This document shows, in pieces, positions 16,606-24,207 of a stretch of 41,782 nt of DNA; position 1 is the first letter of the stretch; each line of letters opens with the position of its first letter. Under the pieces are notes generated by a model. The model was given only the letters and a program-made list of their open reading frames with translations, made no database searches and had not been told where the DNA came from. The DNA is from Geminicoccaceae bacterium (GTDB lineage Bacteria; Pseudomonadota; Alphaproteobacteria; Geminicoccales; Geminicoccaceae). Both the position numbers and the translations under genes were made by a program. The stretch covers positions 1 to 41,782 of the forward strand of contig JAILZQ010000007.1 of the NCBI GenBank assembly GCA_023512415.1. The letters run 5' to 3'.

Positions 16606-17483
16606 TGCTGCGTGGCCGGCGCCGGCAGCGCCAGCGGATGCGCCGTCCGCTGTTGCACATGGTGCCGAACCTCTTCACGATCCTCGGCTTGTGCGCCGGC
16701 CTCACCGGCCTGCGCTACGGGCTCGACGGTCGGTACGACTTGGCGGTCGCGCTGATCGTCGCAGCTGCCGTGCTCGACGGGCTCGACGGTCGAGCGGCGC
16801 GGCTCTTGAAAATCCAGAGCAAGCTCGGCGCCGAGCTCGACAGTCTGGCCGACTTCTTCAATTTCGGCGTGGCACCGGCTGTTTTGGTATATCTCTGGGC
16901 GCTGCAACCGGTGCGGGGCGTGGGTTGGGCGATCGCTCTTCTGTTCGCGGTCTGTTGCGCGCTGCGGCTCGCTCGCTTCAACACCGAGGTGGACGATCCC
17001 CAGCGTCCGCGTTGGACGCAACATTTCTTCACCGGCGTGCCGGCACCCGCCGCGGCCGGGCTGGCGCTCACGCCCATGATCGCCTGGTTCGCCTTCGGCC
17101 AAGAGCTGTGGCAGAGCTGGGCGATGAACGCCGCGACCTTGACCGTCGTGGCGATCCTCATGGTCAGCCGGGTGCCGACGCTCTCGCTGAAACGGCTCCG
17201 GTTGCGCCCCGATCAAATCGTCCCGACGCTCGCGGTAGCCGGCCTCGCGATGGCGCTCCTCGTGACCGAGCCCTGGCTCAGCCTCTCGATCCTCGCGCTG
17301 CTCTACGTAGCCTCGATCCCCGTGACCGTGCTCCTCGCCGTGCGGATGCGGCGCGAGGAGGCCGTCACGGTAGCGGTGACGGGCACGCCTCCGACCAGCG
17401 AGACGCCGGCGGCCATGGCCGCTGCCGCCGGCTCGGACAAGGATCGGATCGTGCCCTTCGAGCCGCGCCAAGGCCGTCCCTGA
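16602..17483 (+). CDS. pssA: CDP-diacylglycerol--serine O-phosphatidyltransferase
   Basis: 293 residues, multi-pass membrane enzyme making phosphatidylserine from CDP-diacylglycerol and serine, the step before Psd. The CDP-alcohol phosphatidyltransferase motif is complete: D59-GLDG-R64-AAR, G76, D80 and D84 (DGX2ARX8GX3DX3D). About seven to eight helices follow the positively charged N-terminus. The last 40 residues are a low-complexity alanine/threonine tail. It overlaps psd by four bases. Confidence 0.93.
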   Translation: MMLRGRRRQRQRMRRPLLHMVPNLFTILGLCAGLTGLRYGLDGRYDLAVALIVAAAVLDGLDGRAARLLKIQSKLGAELDSLADFFNFGVAPAVLVYLWALQPVRGVGWAIALLFAVCCALRLARFNTEVDDPQRPRWTQHFFTGVPAPAAAGLALTPMIAWFAFGQELWQSWAMNAATLTVVAILMVSRVPTLSLKRLRLRPDQIVPTLAVAGLAMALLVTEPWLSLSILALLYVASIPVTVLLAVRMRREEAVTVAVTGTPPTSETPAAMAAAAGSDKDRIVPFEPRQGRP

Positions 17484-17510
17484 GCAGCGCGAACGAGTGC
17501 CGGCCGTCGC

Positions 17511-18116
17511 ATGCTCGATGCCGCAGCGCGCCGGCTCGTCGATCCGCCGCTCGCCCGGATCGGACGACGGATGGCAGCCCTGGGAATCGGGGCCGACGCC
17601 GTGAGCGTCGCGGGGTTCCTCTTCGGGGTTTCGGCGGCAATCCTCGTCGCCATCGGCCGGCCCGGCTGGGGTCTCGTGCTCTTTCTCGTCAACCGACTGG
17701 CCGACGGGCTGGACGGTGCCGTCGCCCGCCACAACGGCATCACCGACCGTGGCGGGTTTTTGGACATCGTCTTCGACTTCATCGTCTATGCCGCAATGGC
17801 GTGCGCCTTCGCCTTCATGGACCCGGCGGCCAACGCCCTGCCGGCGGCGTTCCTCTTGCTGGCCTTCATGGGGACCGGCAGCTCCTTCCTCGCCTTCGCG
17901 GTCATGGCCGGTCGACGCGGCCTCGTGAGCGAGGCGCGCGGCAAGAAGTCGCTCTATTACCTGGGCGGTCTCACCGAAGGGAGCGAGACGATCGCCTTCT
18001 TCGTGCTCGCCTGCCTCTGGCCCGCGTGGTTCCCGGTCCTCGCTCTGGTCTTCGCGGCCATGTGCTGGCTCACGACCGCCGGCCGTATCGCTGCCGGCTG
18101 GCGGCTGCTACGGTGA
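17511..18116 (+). CDS. CDP-alcohol phosphatidyltransferase family membrane protein
   Basis: 201 residues with five to six membrane helices and the full family motif at 65-89 (DGLDGAVAR, then G82, D85 and D89). The catalytic aspartates are intact, so it should transfer a phosphatidyl group from a CDP-alcohol to an acceptor alcohol. It is shorter than PssA and not closely similar to it outside the motif. It resembles the YnjF-type branch, whose substrate is not established. It lies 27 bases after pssA on the same strand and is probably co-transcribed. The ATG at 17511 has no clear ribosome site. Confidence 0.85.
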   Translation: MLDAAARRLVDPPLARIGRRMAALGIGADAVSVAGFLFGVSAAILVAIGRPGWGLVLFLVNRLADGLDGAVARHNGITDRGGFLDIVFDFIVYAAMACAFAFMDPAANALPAAFLLLAFMGTGSSFLAFAVMAGRRGLVSEARGKKSLYYLGGLTEGSETIAFFVLACLWPAWFPVLALVFAAMCWLTTAGRIAAGWRLLR

Positions 18117-18161
18117 GGTCGCGACGGTTAGGCCCCTGCAGCGAGGAGGATGCGGCAGCCC

Positions 18162-18980
18162 ATGACCTACCGGACCATCTTGCTCCAGCTCACCGACGAC
18201 GCCGGCAACGAGGCGCGCCTGCGCGCGGCGTTGGAGCTCGCGCGACGGTTCGGTGCCCGGCTCGTGGCCCTTCACGTGACACCGCCGCCGATCGTCCCCG
18301 TCGGGTACGGCGAGGGGGCCGCCTATGTCGGCCCCGAAATCGTCGAGACCCAGCGGGAGGCTGCGAAAGCCGTGGCCGAACGGCTCGAAGCGACCTTCCG
18401 ACGCGTCTGCGGGTCGACTTCGGAGGCCTCCTGGCGGCATCTCGAGGGAGATCCGGGCGAGCGCCTCGCGCAACTCGCGCGCACCGCCGATCTGACGATC
18501 GGGCCGCGCTTCGAGGCCCGTGGAATCGACGCCCTCACACTCCAGCCGATCGAACAGGCGGCACTCGGCGCCGGCGGCCCGGTCCTCCTGGTCCCCGCCG
18601 AGGGCTTTTCCACCGACCTCGGCCGCCGCGTCCTGGTCGGCTGGAACGGTCGCAAGGAAGCGGCCCGGGCGCTCAAAGACGCCCTTCCGTTCCTCCGCTC
18701 GGCGCAGCTCGTCGAGGTCGTGACCGTGGGCGAGCAGGGAACGGAGAGCCTGGACGACGCGCTCGCCCTGCTCGAGCGGCACGGTGTGGCGGCCGCCGGG
18801 CGCCGCCTGCCGGAATCGGCGAACGCCGGAGCCGATCTGCTCGCGCGCATGGCCGAGGTGGCAGCCGATCTTCTGGTCATGGGCGCGTACAGCCACTCGC
18901 GGTGGCGTCAGCTGGTCTTGGGCGGTGCCACCCGACACGTGCTCCAGCACGCCACGGGTGCGACACTGTTCAGCTGCTGA
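18162..18980 (+). CDS. Tandem-domain universal stress protein (UspA family)
   Basis: 272 residues from the ATG at 18162. Two Usp folds are joined: the first begins MTYRTILLQLTDD, and the second begins near residue 155 (RRVLVGWNGRKEAARAL) and ends with the nucleotide-loop signature MGAYSHSRWRQLVLGGATRHVLQ. The intact G-rich ATP loop is only in the second half, the common arrangement in tandem Usp proteins. An in-frame ATG at 18150 lies immediately against the GAGGAGG site and is too close to be used well. The 3' end overlaps the convergent dsbB gene by 11 bases. Confidence 0.88.
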   Translation: MTYRTILLQLTDDAGNEARLRAALELARRFGARLVALHVTPPPIVPVGYGEGAAYVGPEIVETQREAAKAVAERLEATFRRVCGSTSEASWRHLEGDPGERLAQLARTADLTIGPRFEARGIDALTLQPIEQAALGAGGPVLLVPAEGFSTDLGRRVLVGWNGRKEAARALKDALPFLRSAQLVEVVTVGEQGTESLDDALALLERHGVAAAGRRLPESANAGADLLARMAEVAADLLVMGAYSHSRWRQLVLGGATRHVLQHATGATLFSC

Positions 18981-19479
18981 CACGACGCGCCCGCGCCGAT
19001 ACCGCGGTCGCCGCCGCTGCGACGGCAGCCGCGGCGAGCCCGTTCCAAGCGGCGAGCGAGAGGCCGAGCACGCGCAGCGCCACCCGATCGCAGGTCGGTC
19101 GCGCGGCCGCGAGTTGGGCGCGCAGTTCCTCGATGGTCGCGGCGCTGCCCCCGGCGGCGCAGGTGCTCGGCAAGGCGAACCAGCCGGCCTCGACGCCCAC
19201 GTGATAGGCCGAGAGCAGGGCGTTGCCGGCGAGCGCGAGCGCCACGATCGTCAGTGCCGGCCGCGGCCGGCCGAAGGCGAGGCCCGCGAGGGCTGCAGCC
19301 AACGCCACCGCCCAGGGCCAGCGCTCGAGGATGCAGAGCGAGCACGGTGCCCACCCGCCCAAATGTTCGAGACCGAAGGCCGTGGCGAGCGCGGTCGCCG
19401 CGGCGAGCGCGACGGCCCAGGAGAAGAGCCGTTCCGAGAACGGGAGGAGGTGCCCGATGGTCGTTCCGCCGGCCTGCAC
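18970..19479 (-). CDS. dsbB: Disulfide bond formation protein DsbB
   Basis: A 169-residue inner-membrane quinone reductase with four helices. The first periplasmic CXXC is C46-SL-C49 (APCSLCILERWPW, a family hallmark). The second pair is C107 and C130 on the large periplasmic loop after YHVGVEAGWFALP. It passes electrons from DsbA to the quinone pool. No dsbA is in the window. The start is a GTG with GGAGGG about eleven bases upstream. Confidence 0.92.
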   Translation of the reverse strand: MQAGGTTIGHLLPFSERLFSWAVALAAATALATAFGLEHLGGWAPCSLCILERWPWAVALAAALAGLAFGRPRPALTIVALALAGNALLSAYHVGVEAGWFALPSTCAAGGSAATIEELRAQLAAARPTCDRVALRVLGLSLAAWNGLAAAAVAAAATAVSARARRVSS

Positions 19480-19512
19480 GGTGACGCTTTCCCTCCGCTG
19501 CCGCGTGTCGGG

Positions 19513-20091
19513 TCAAAGATAGCGCAGCGCCAAGAAGCCGAGGACCAGGAGGAGCGCGAAAACGCCGGTCACGAGCCCGAGCCGGGCCTCGATGAACCGG
19601 CGGATCGCCGAACCGAACAAGCGGAGGAGGACGGCTACGAGCAGGAAGCGCGCGCCGCGGGAGACGATCGAGGCCAGGGTGAAAACCACCGGATCGAAGG
19701 CAGCAGCGCCGCTCGCGATCGTGATCACCTTGTAGGGCAGAGGGCTGAAGCCGGCGACGAGGACGATCAACAGCCCCCAATCCTCGTAGCCGCGGCGGAA
19801 GGCCTCCGCTTTCTCGGCGAGCCCGTAGAGCTCGATGACCCAGAGCCCGACGGTTTCGTAAAGGAAATAGCCGATCAAATAGCCGGCGATGCCGCCGAGA
19901 ACCGAGGCCACCGTGGCGATCGCGACGATCCGCCAGGCGCGTTCGGGACGCGCGAGCACCATCGGGATCAACATGACGTCGGGAGGGATCGGGAACACCG
20001 AGCTCTCGACGAAGGAAACGAGAGCGAGAGCCCGCTCCGCCCCGGGGCTCGACGCCTGGCGCATCATCCAATCGTAACTGGCGCGCAGCAC
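19513..20091 (-). CDS. YqaA/DedA-like membrane protein (SNARE-associated VTT fold)
   Basis: 192 residues from a GTG at 20091 with GGGAGAG upstream. The family core is present: FVESSVFPIPPDVMLIPMV near 30-48, GGIAGYLIGYFLYE near 72-85 and the second half-repeat AGFSPLPYKVITIASG near 120-135. Related proteins are scramblase- or transporter-like envelope factors, but the function of the YqaA branch is not established. It is on the same strand as dsbB, 33 bases upstream of it, so the two may be co-transcribed. The reading frame continues upstream to 20214 without family similarity. Confidence 0.85.
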   Translation of the reverse strand: MLRASYDWMMRQASSPGAERALALVSFVESSVFPIPPDVMLIPMVLARPERAWRIVAIATVASVLGGIAGYLIGYFLYETVGLWVIELYGLAEKAEAFRRGYEDWGLLIVLVAGFSPLPYKVITIASGAAAFDPVVFTLASIVSRGARFLLVAVLLRLFGSAIRRFIEARLGLVTGVFALLLVLGFLALRYL

Positions 20092-20195
20092 GCCGCTCTC
20101 CCGACACGCGGTCCGGTCTGCGCTTAGGCGAGGAGCGCGGCGACGGCAAGCCGGTCGCATCCGGCGGGAACGTCGAAGACTCGTCGACCTCCGGC

Positions 20196-20432
20196 GTGCG
20201 ATCGTTCTCCCCATCGGCTCGCCGCACGGTCGAGACCCCGGTCGCGCCGGTCGCCTCGCTCCCGCTCGTTTTGCTCGGCGTCGTGCCGGTTCTGGCCCTC
20301 ATGGGCGCACGCCCGGTGCCGCAGGACTACGCGTGCACGGTCGAGCGGCTCGGCCGTCACGTCCGCGCGCTCGGGCTCGGCCTCCACCTGATCGTCCCGT
20401 TCGTCGGGCGGATCGGCACCGCGCTCGGCATG
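20196..20432 (+). pseudogene. Truncated N-terminus of an SPFH/stomatin (QmcA-like) gene
   Basis: An in-frame hydrophobic segment is followed by VPQDYACTVERLGRHV and GLHLIVPFVGRIGTALGM. This is the start of QmcA/paraslipin proteins (usual pattern VPQGY.WTVERFGRY...PGL.FIVPFIDRIG). The roughly 240 residues of SPFH domain that should follow are absent: after about residue 80 the sequence becomes low-complexity, and the frame runs through the tRNA-Leu gene. Two conserved positions have also drifted (PQG to PQD, PGL to LGL). It is best read as a decayed remnant. The flanks (20092-20195 and 20433-20522) hold nothing I recognise. Confidence 0.6.
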
Positions 20433-20522
20433 ACGAGGCCGAGGTGGGCGACACCGGTCGGCCCCTCGGGGCGGCGGGGAGCGCGGCCGGGCGTTCTCGG
20501 TCGAGCCCGACCAGGAGCCGCC

Positions 20523-20550
20523 TTGACCCGATCCGGCCCGAGCCTTAGAG
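20523..20550 (+). promoter_or_regulatory. Sigma-70-like promoter for tRNA-Leu
   Basis: TTGACC (20523-20528) and TTAGAG (20545-20550) are separated by 16 bases and lie 12 bases before the mature tRNA 5' end. Spacing and position fit a stable-RNA promoter. Confidence 0.5.
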
Positions 20551-20561
20551 CCCGCGAGCGT

Positions 20562-20648
20562 GCCCCAGTGGCGGAACCGGTAGACGCGGCAGACTCAAAA
20601 TCTGCTGCCCGCAAGGGCGTGGGGGTTCGAGTCCCTCCTGGGGCACCA
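20562..20648 (+). tRNA. tRNA-Leu(CAA)
   Basis: An 87-base tRNA with encoded CCA. The acceptor stem GCCCCAG pairs with CTGGGGC (20638-20644), the discriminator is A, and CCA is at 20646-20648. The anticodon stem GCAGA/TCTGC encloses loop CTCAAAA, giving anticodon CAA (reads UUG). The long variable arm (GCCCGCAAGGGCG region) and GGTTCGAGTCC T-arm are typical of class II tRNA-Leu. Confidence 0.96.
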
Positions 20649-20829
20649 ACCATCGCCGCGGCGGCTCCCGATCGACCATGCGGCCGCACTCCCCTTGCGT
20701 CCTCTGCTTCGGGTGGGACGCGGTGCCAGTGACGGGCCTCGCACGCGTAGCGGTGGCACTCCCCGCCGGCCCGGCCGGCTCCGCGCGAAGCTTCCGACCC
20801 GAGGCCCGAACCGGGCACGTCTCGTTCTG

Positions 20830-21870
20830 ATGCGCAGCGCCTTCGAGCTCACGCTCGTCAACGGGCCGGACGGCGATCCGGCCCTCGTGGCCGATCTCGT
20901 GGGTGCGGGTCGCGCCGTTTTGTGCGATCTCGGCACCCTAGCCGGTCTGTCGCCTCGCAAGCTCCTCCGGGTGGGCGACGTTCTGCTGAGCCACGCTCAT
21001 CTCGACCACTTCTGCGGCTTCGAACATCTTTTGCGCGTGGTCCTCGGGCGAGCGCGCACCGTTCGCCTGGTCGGCCCCGAGGGCACGATCGAGCGGCTCG
21101 AGCACCGTCTCGCCTCCTACAGCTGGAACCTGGCCGGGAGCTACCGCGAAGGCGTGATCTTCTCGGTCGTCGAGGTGCTCGAGAGCGGTGGCCGCAGGCG
21201 CGCGAGTCTTGCCCTCGCGGATCGCTTCCGCTGCGGACAGATCGAGACGTACGCGGTCGATTCCGACCATGTACTCGACGAGCCTCGCCTGTCGATCCGC
21301 GCCGTCCCGCTCGACCACGAGATCCCCTGCCTCGCCTTCGCCCTCGCCGAACCGAAACACGTCCAGATCTGGCGGAATCGGCTCGACGCCATGGGCCTCG
21401 GCACGGGGCCTTGGCTTCGTAGCCTCAAGGACGCGGTGCTCGCCGACGCGCCGGATGTGACGTCGATCGTCGCCCGTTGGCACACGCCGCACGGTTCGGT
21501 CGAGCGGATCCTCCCGCTCGGCCTACTGCGCCGCAAGGTGCTCGAGGTCGTGCCGGGCCAAAGGGTGGTGTACGTGACCGACTGCGCGTGGACGCGTCGC
21601 AACGTCGAGCGCATCCTCGACCTCGCCCGCGGCGCCGACACGCTCGTCATCGAAGCGCCGTTCCTCGACGCCGACCGTGCGCAGGCACGCTCCCGCCGCC
21701 ACCTCACGGCCCGCGAGGCGGGCACGCTCGGCCGCTGGGCCGCCGTGAGGCGCGTGATCCCGTTCCATTTTTCGCCGCGTTACGCCGGTCGATACGACCT
21801 GCTCGAAGAGGAGGTGCGTGCCGCCTTCGAAGGCCGCCTCGCCCCCGCCGAGCCGCCCCGGGACCCTTGA
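20830..21870 (+). CDS. Metallo-beta-lactamase-fold hydrolase, RNase Z-like
   Basis: 346 residues from the ATG at 20830. The zinc motif HAHLDH follows a glycine-rich first strand, and later metal ligands appear as VDSDH, DCAW (aspartate of motif III) and the C-terminal HFSPRY. This set matches RNase Z/ElaC-type members, which cut tRNA 3' trailers, though some relatives are sulfatases or phosphodiesterases. It lies 180 bases after a tRNA gene that already encodes CCA, so a role on that tRNA is not required. Sequence 20649-20829 shows no gene. The frame is open upstream to 20695 but has no family similarity. Confidence 0.78.
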   Translation: MRSAFELTLVNGPDGDPALVADLVGAGRAVLCDLGTLAGLSPRKLLRVGDVLLSHAHLDHFCGFEHLLRVVLGRARTVRLVGPEGTIERLEHRLASYSWNLAGSYREGVIFSVVEVLESGGRRRASLALADRFRCGQIETYAVDSDHVLDEPRLSIRAVPLDHEIPCLAFALAEPKHVQIWRNRLDAMGLGTGPWLRSLKDAVLADAPDVTSIVARWHTPHGSVERILPLGLLRRKVLEVVPGQRVVYVTDCAWTRRNVERILDLARGADTLVIEAPFLDADRAQARSRRHLTAREAGTLGRWAAVRRVIPFHFSPRYAGRYDLLEEEVRAAFEGRLAPAEPPRDP

Positions 21871-21971
21871 CCCCGCATCGGGGCCGACACACCGAAAAAA
21901 ACCGTTCGCCCTTAACGATTTCTTCAGGGTCCGGCGTGTAGAACGCGGACGTGACGCGGTAGCGACCGTGT

Positions 21972-22070
21972 CCGGGCGAGCGCCCGGTCCCGGCCCTCCC
22001 GGGTCACTGTCCTCCCTGACGTTGTGATGCCTCCCCTTTCACTCGGCCGCCTCCGGGCGGCCTTTTTTTT
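21972..22070 (+). ncRNA. Candidate small RNA with C-rich anti-Shine-Dalgarno loops
   Basis: The intergenic stretch can fold into consecutive small hairpins: CCGGGC-GAGC-GCCCGG (21972-21987), CCCGG-CCCTC-CCGGG (21989-22003), GTCA-loop-TGAC (22003-22020) with CCTCCC in the loop, and GTGA-loop-TCAC (22024-22042) with CCTCCCC in the loop. A near-perfect Rho-independent terminator ends it. Repeated CCUCC-type loops followed by a terminator are the hallmark of the alphaproteobacterial cuckoo/CcsR/alpha-r14 RNAs, which present an anti-Shine-Dalgarno sequence. The 5' end and promoter are not clear, and the short stems (4-6 pairs) keep confidence moderate. An alternative is a structured 3' UTR of the upstream hydrolase gene. 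Confidence 0.5.
22045..22070 (+). terminator. Strong Rho-independent terminator
   Basis: GGCCGCC (22045-22051), loop TCCG and GGCGGCC (22056-22062) form a perfect 7-bp stem followed by eight T. A second, mutually exclusive hairpin can form between 22054-22062 and 22072-22080 (CGGGCGGCC/GGCCGCCCG). It ends either the candidate small RNA or the hydrolase transcript. Confidence 0.88.
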
Positions 22071-22102
22071 CGGCCGCCCGCGGCGAGTTCGCCGGCAGCT
22101 CC

Positions 22103-23182
22103 TCAGGCCGTCACGCCGGGAACGTACCAATCCATCTTGTGGAGCTCCTCGTCGGTCGCATGGCGGCCGGCCGGGATGCGCTCGACACCCTTCTGGTCCT
22201 TGATCGGCCCGGTGAACGGGTGGAGGGTACCGGCGACGATTCCGTCCTTGACCGCGTCGGCGGCCTTGCGGACTGCCTCGGGTACCTTGGGTCCGTAAGG
22301 CGCGATCTCGACCGCTCCGTCCTTGATGCCCATCCAGACGGCGTGGCTCTTCCAGGTCCCGTCGAGCACCGCCTGCGCGCGGCTCACATAGTAAGCGTCC
22401 CAATTGTCGACGATCGCGGTGAGCTGGGCGTTGGGGCCGAAGCGGCGCATGTCGGAGGCTTGGCCGAACGCCATGAGGCCGCGCTCCTCGGCGACCTGGA
22501 CGGCGGCCGGGCTGTCGGTGTGCTGGACGATGATGTCGGCCCCCTGATCGATGTGTGCCTTGGCCGCGTCGGCCTCCTTGCCCGGATCGTACCAGCTGTT
22601 CACCCAGATCACGCGGACCTGGATCGAGGGGTCGATCTTGTGGGCCGCCAGGGTGAAGGCGTTGATGCCCATCACGACCTCGGGGATCGGGAAGCTGCCG
22701 ATGTAGCCGATCTTCTTGGTCTGGCTCAAATAGCCGGTGATGGTGCCGATCACCGCTCGCCCCTCGTAGAAGCGCGCATCGTAGGTGGCGAGGTTCTCGA
22801 GCCGTTTGTAGCCGGTCGCGTGCTCGAATTTCACCTTCGGGAAAGCGCGTGCGACCTTTTCCGTAGCGTTCATGAAGCCGAAGGAGGTCGTGAAGATCAG
22901 GCCGTGGCCGGTGCTCGCGAGCTGGCGGATGACCCGTTCGGCGTCCGGCCCCTCGGAGACGTTCTCGACGTAGCTCGTGCGGACCCTCTCCCCCAAAGCC
23001 TTTTCGATCGCCTGACGGCCGAGATCGTGCCGGTAGGTCCAGCCGTGGTCACCGATCGGCCCGACATAAACGAAGCCGACCTTGAGCGGATCGGCGGCAT
23101 CCAGCCGTCCACCGAGTACGCCGGCGCCGAGCGTGGCACCGCCCAGGGCGAGCAAGTGACGGCGGGTCGCGGTCCAAAACAT
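22103..23182 (-). CDS. BMP-family ABC transporter substrate-binding lipoprotein-like protein
   Basis: 359 residues with an N-terminal export signal (TRRHLLALGGATLGAG, twin arginine), then the Bmp/PnrA fold from VGFVYVGPIGDHGWTYRHD. The conserved middle segments GLIFTTSFGFM and IGYIGSFPIPEVVMGINAF are clear. Such proteins bind nucleosides, purines or related small molecules outside the membrane and pass them to an ABC importer. No permease or ATPase gene is in the window, so partners must be elsewhere. The ATG has GGAGGACC upstream. It diverges from the SDR/dehydrogenase operon, hinting that the imported compound may be that operon's substrate. Confidence 0.9.
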   Translation of the reverse strand: MFWTATRRHLLALGGATLGAGVLGGRLDAADPLKVGFVYVGPIGDHGWTYRHDLGRQAIEKALGERVRTSYVENVSEGPDAERVIRQLASTGHGLIFTTSFGFMNATEKVARAFPKVKFEHATGYKRLENLATYDARFYEGRAVIGTITGYLSQTKKIGYIGSFPIPEVVMGINAFTLAAHKIDPSIQVRVIWVNSWYDPGKEADAAKAHIDQGADIIVQHTDSPAAVQVAEERGLMAFGQASDMRRFGPNAQLTAIVDNWDAYYVSRAQAVLDGTWKSHAVWMGIKDGAVEIAPYGPKVPEAVRKAADAVKDGIVAGTLHPFTGPIKDQKGVERIPAGRHATDEELHKMDWYVPGVTA

Positions 23183-23252
23183 GGTCGGTCCTCCGGCTTC
23201 TCGGCGCCGCGCTGCGGGGAGAGGCAGCGCCCGCGCCACCTCGATGGTGCCC

Positions 23253-23296
23253 GCCGGCGGCGGCACGGGCAAGCCCGTGCTGCCTCCGCCGCCGGC
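23253..23296. promoter_or_regulatory. Large GC hairpin in the divergent BMP/SDR intergenic region
   Basis: GCCGGCGGCG (23253-23262) pairs with CGCCGCCGGC (23287-23296), and inside it GCACGGGC (23263-23270) pairs with GCCCGTGC (23273-23280) around a two-base loop. A six-base bulge lies on one side only. The 18 paired positions are perfect. It has no T-tract, so it is not an ordinary terminator. It could shape the leader of either divergent transcript. Confidence 0.5.
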
Positions 23297-23387
23297 TGCA
23301 GCGCTGCTCTGCGGAACACGGAGCGCGCGCGACTTGACGCCCGATCGGCCGGCGAAGACGCTCGCCTCGACCCGCCGGGGAGGCACC

Positions 23388-24203
23388 ATGGCAGGAACGC
23401 TCGCCGGGCGCGTGGCGCTCGTGACCGGTGCGGCTTCGGGCATCGGCCTGGTCACCGCTCGCGCCCTCGGGCGGATGGGTGCAGCTTTGGCTCTGGTCGA
23501 TCTCGACTCGGATCGCATCACCGCAACCGCGAAGCAGATCGAGGCGGAGCTCGGCGTGCGCTGCGTCGGCGAGGGCTGCGACGTGGCCGATCCCGAGGCC
23601 TGCGCGAAGGCCCATGCTGCGCTCACCGACGCGCTCGGTCCGATCGCCGTGCTCGTGAGCTGCGCGGGCATCAACGCCCAGCGGATCGAGCCGCTGCACG
23701 AACAGCCGTTCGACCTCTTCGAGCGCATGATCGCGATCCACGTGCACGGCTCGGCACGGATGGCGGCCCTTTGCGTGCCGGCGATGCGGGGCCAACGCTT
23801 CGGCCGCATCGTGCACATCAGCTCGATCCTCGGCCTCATGGCGCTGCCCTGGCGGGCCGGCTACACGACCGCCAAGCACGCGCTCGTGGGGCTCACGCGT
23901 GCCCTCGCCCTCGAGAACGCCCGCTACGGGATCACCGTCAATGCCGTGGCCCCGGGCTACGTCCTCACGCCCGTGCTCGAGGAGCGGATCCGCCGCGGGA
24001 TCCTCGATTACGAGCGCTACGCCGAGCGGACGCCCGTCGGCCGCTGGGGGCGGCCGGAGGAGGTGGCCCGCGTGATCGCGTTCCTGTGCGAGCCGGCCTC
24101 GGGCTTCATCACGGGTGCCGTCTGGCCGGTCGACGGCGGTTGGACCATGCGAGGCGATCCGGGCGACGATCTCGGGCCGCGGCCCGAGCGAGACGGAGGC
24201 TGA
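23388..24203 (+). CDS. Short-chain dehydrogenase/reductase (SDR)
   Basis: A 271-residue classical SDR. The cofactor motif is TGAASGIG near residues 13-20; NAG is replaced by CAGIN. The active site has serine in ISSILG (near 144) and the YTTAK pair (Y-x3-K near 160). An aspartate-containing LVDLD after the second strand suggests NAD preference. The C-terminus has the usual GAVWPVDGGWTM. A GGGGAGG site precedes the ATG. It is the first gene of a four-gene operon with an E1 dehydrogenase. In comparable clusters the SDR prepares a hydroxy- or diketone substrate, but the substrate here is unknown. Confidence 0.9.
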   Translation: MAGTLAGRVALVTGAASGIGLVTARALGRMGAALALVDLDSDRITATAKQIEAELGVRCVGEGCDVADPEACAKAHAALTDALGPIAVLVSCAGINAQRIEPLHEQPFDLFERMIAIHVHGSARMAALCVPAMRGQRFGRIVHISSILGLMALPWRAGYTTAKHALVGLTRALALENARYGITVNAVAPGYVLTPVLEERIRRGILDYERYAERTPVGRWGRPEEVARVIAFLCEPASGFITGAVWPVDGGWTMRGDPGDDLGPRPERDGG

Positions 24204-24207
24204 GCCG

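Noticed and set aside
20433-20732. Coding frame running through tRNA-Leu
   Set aside because: The frame includes the whole tRNA sequence, so it cannot be a protein gene.
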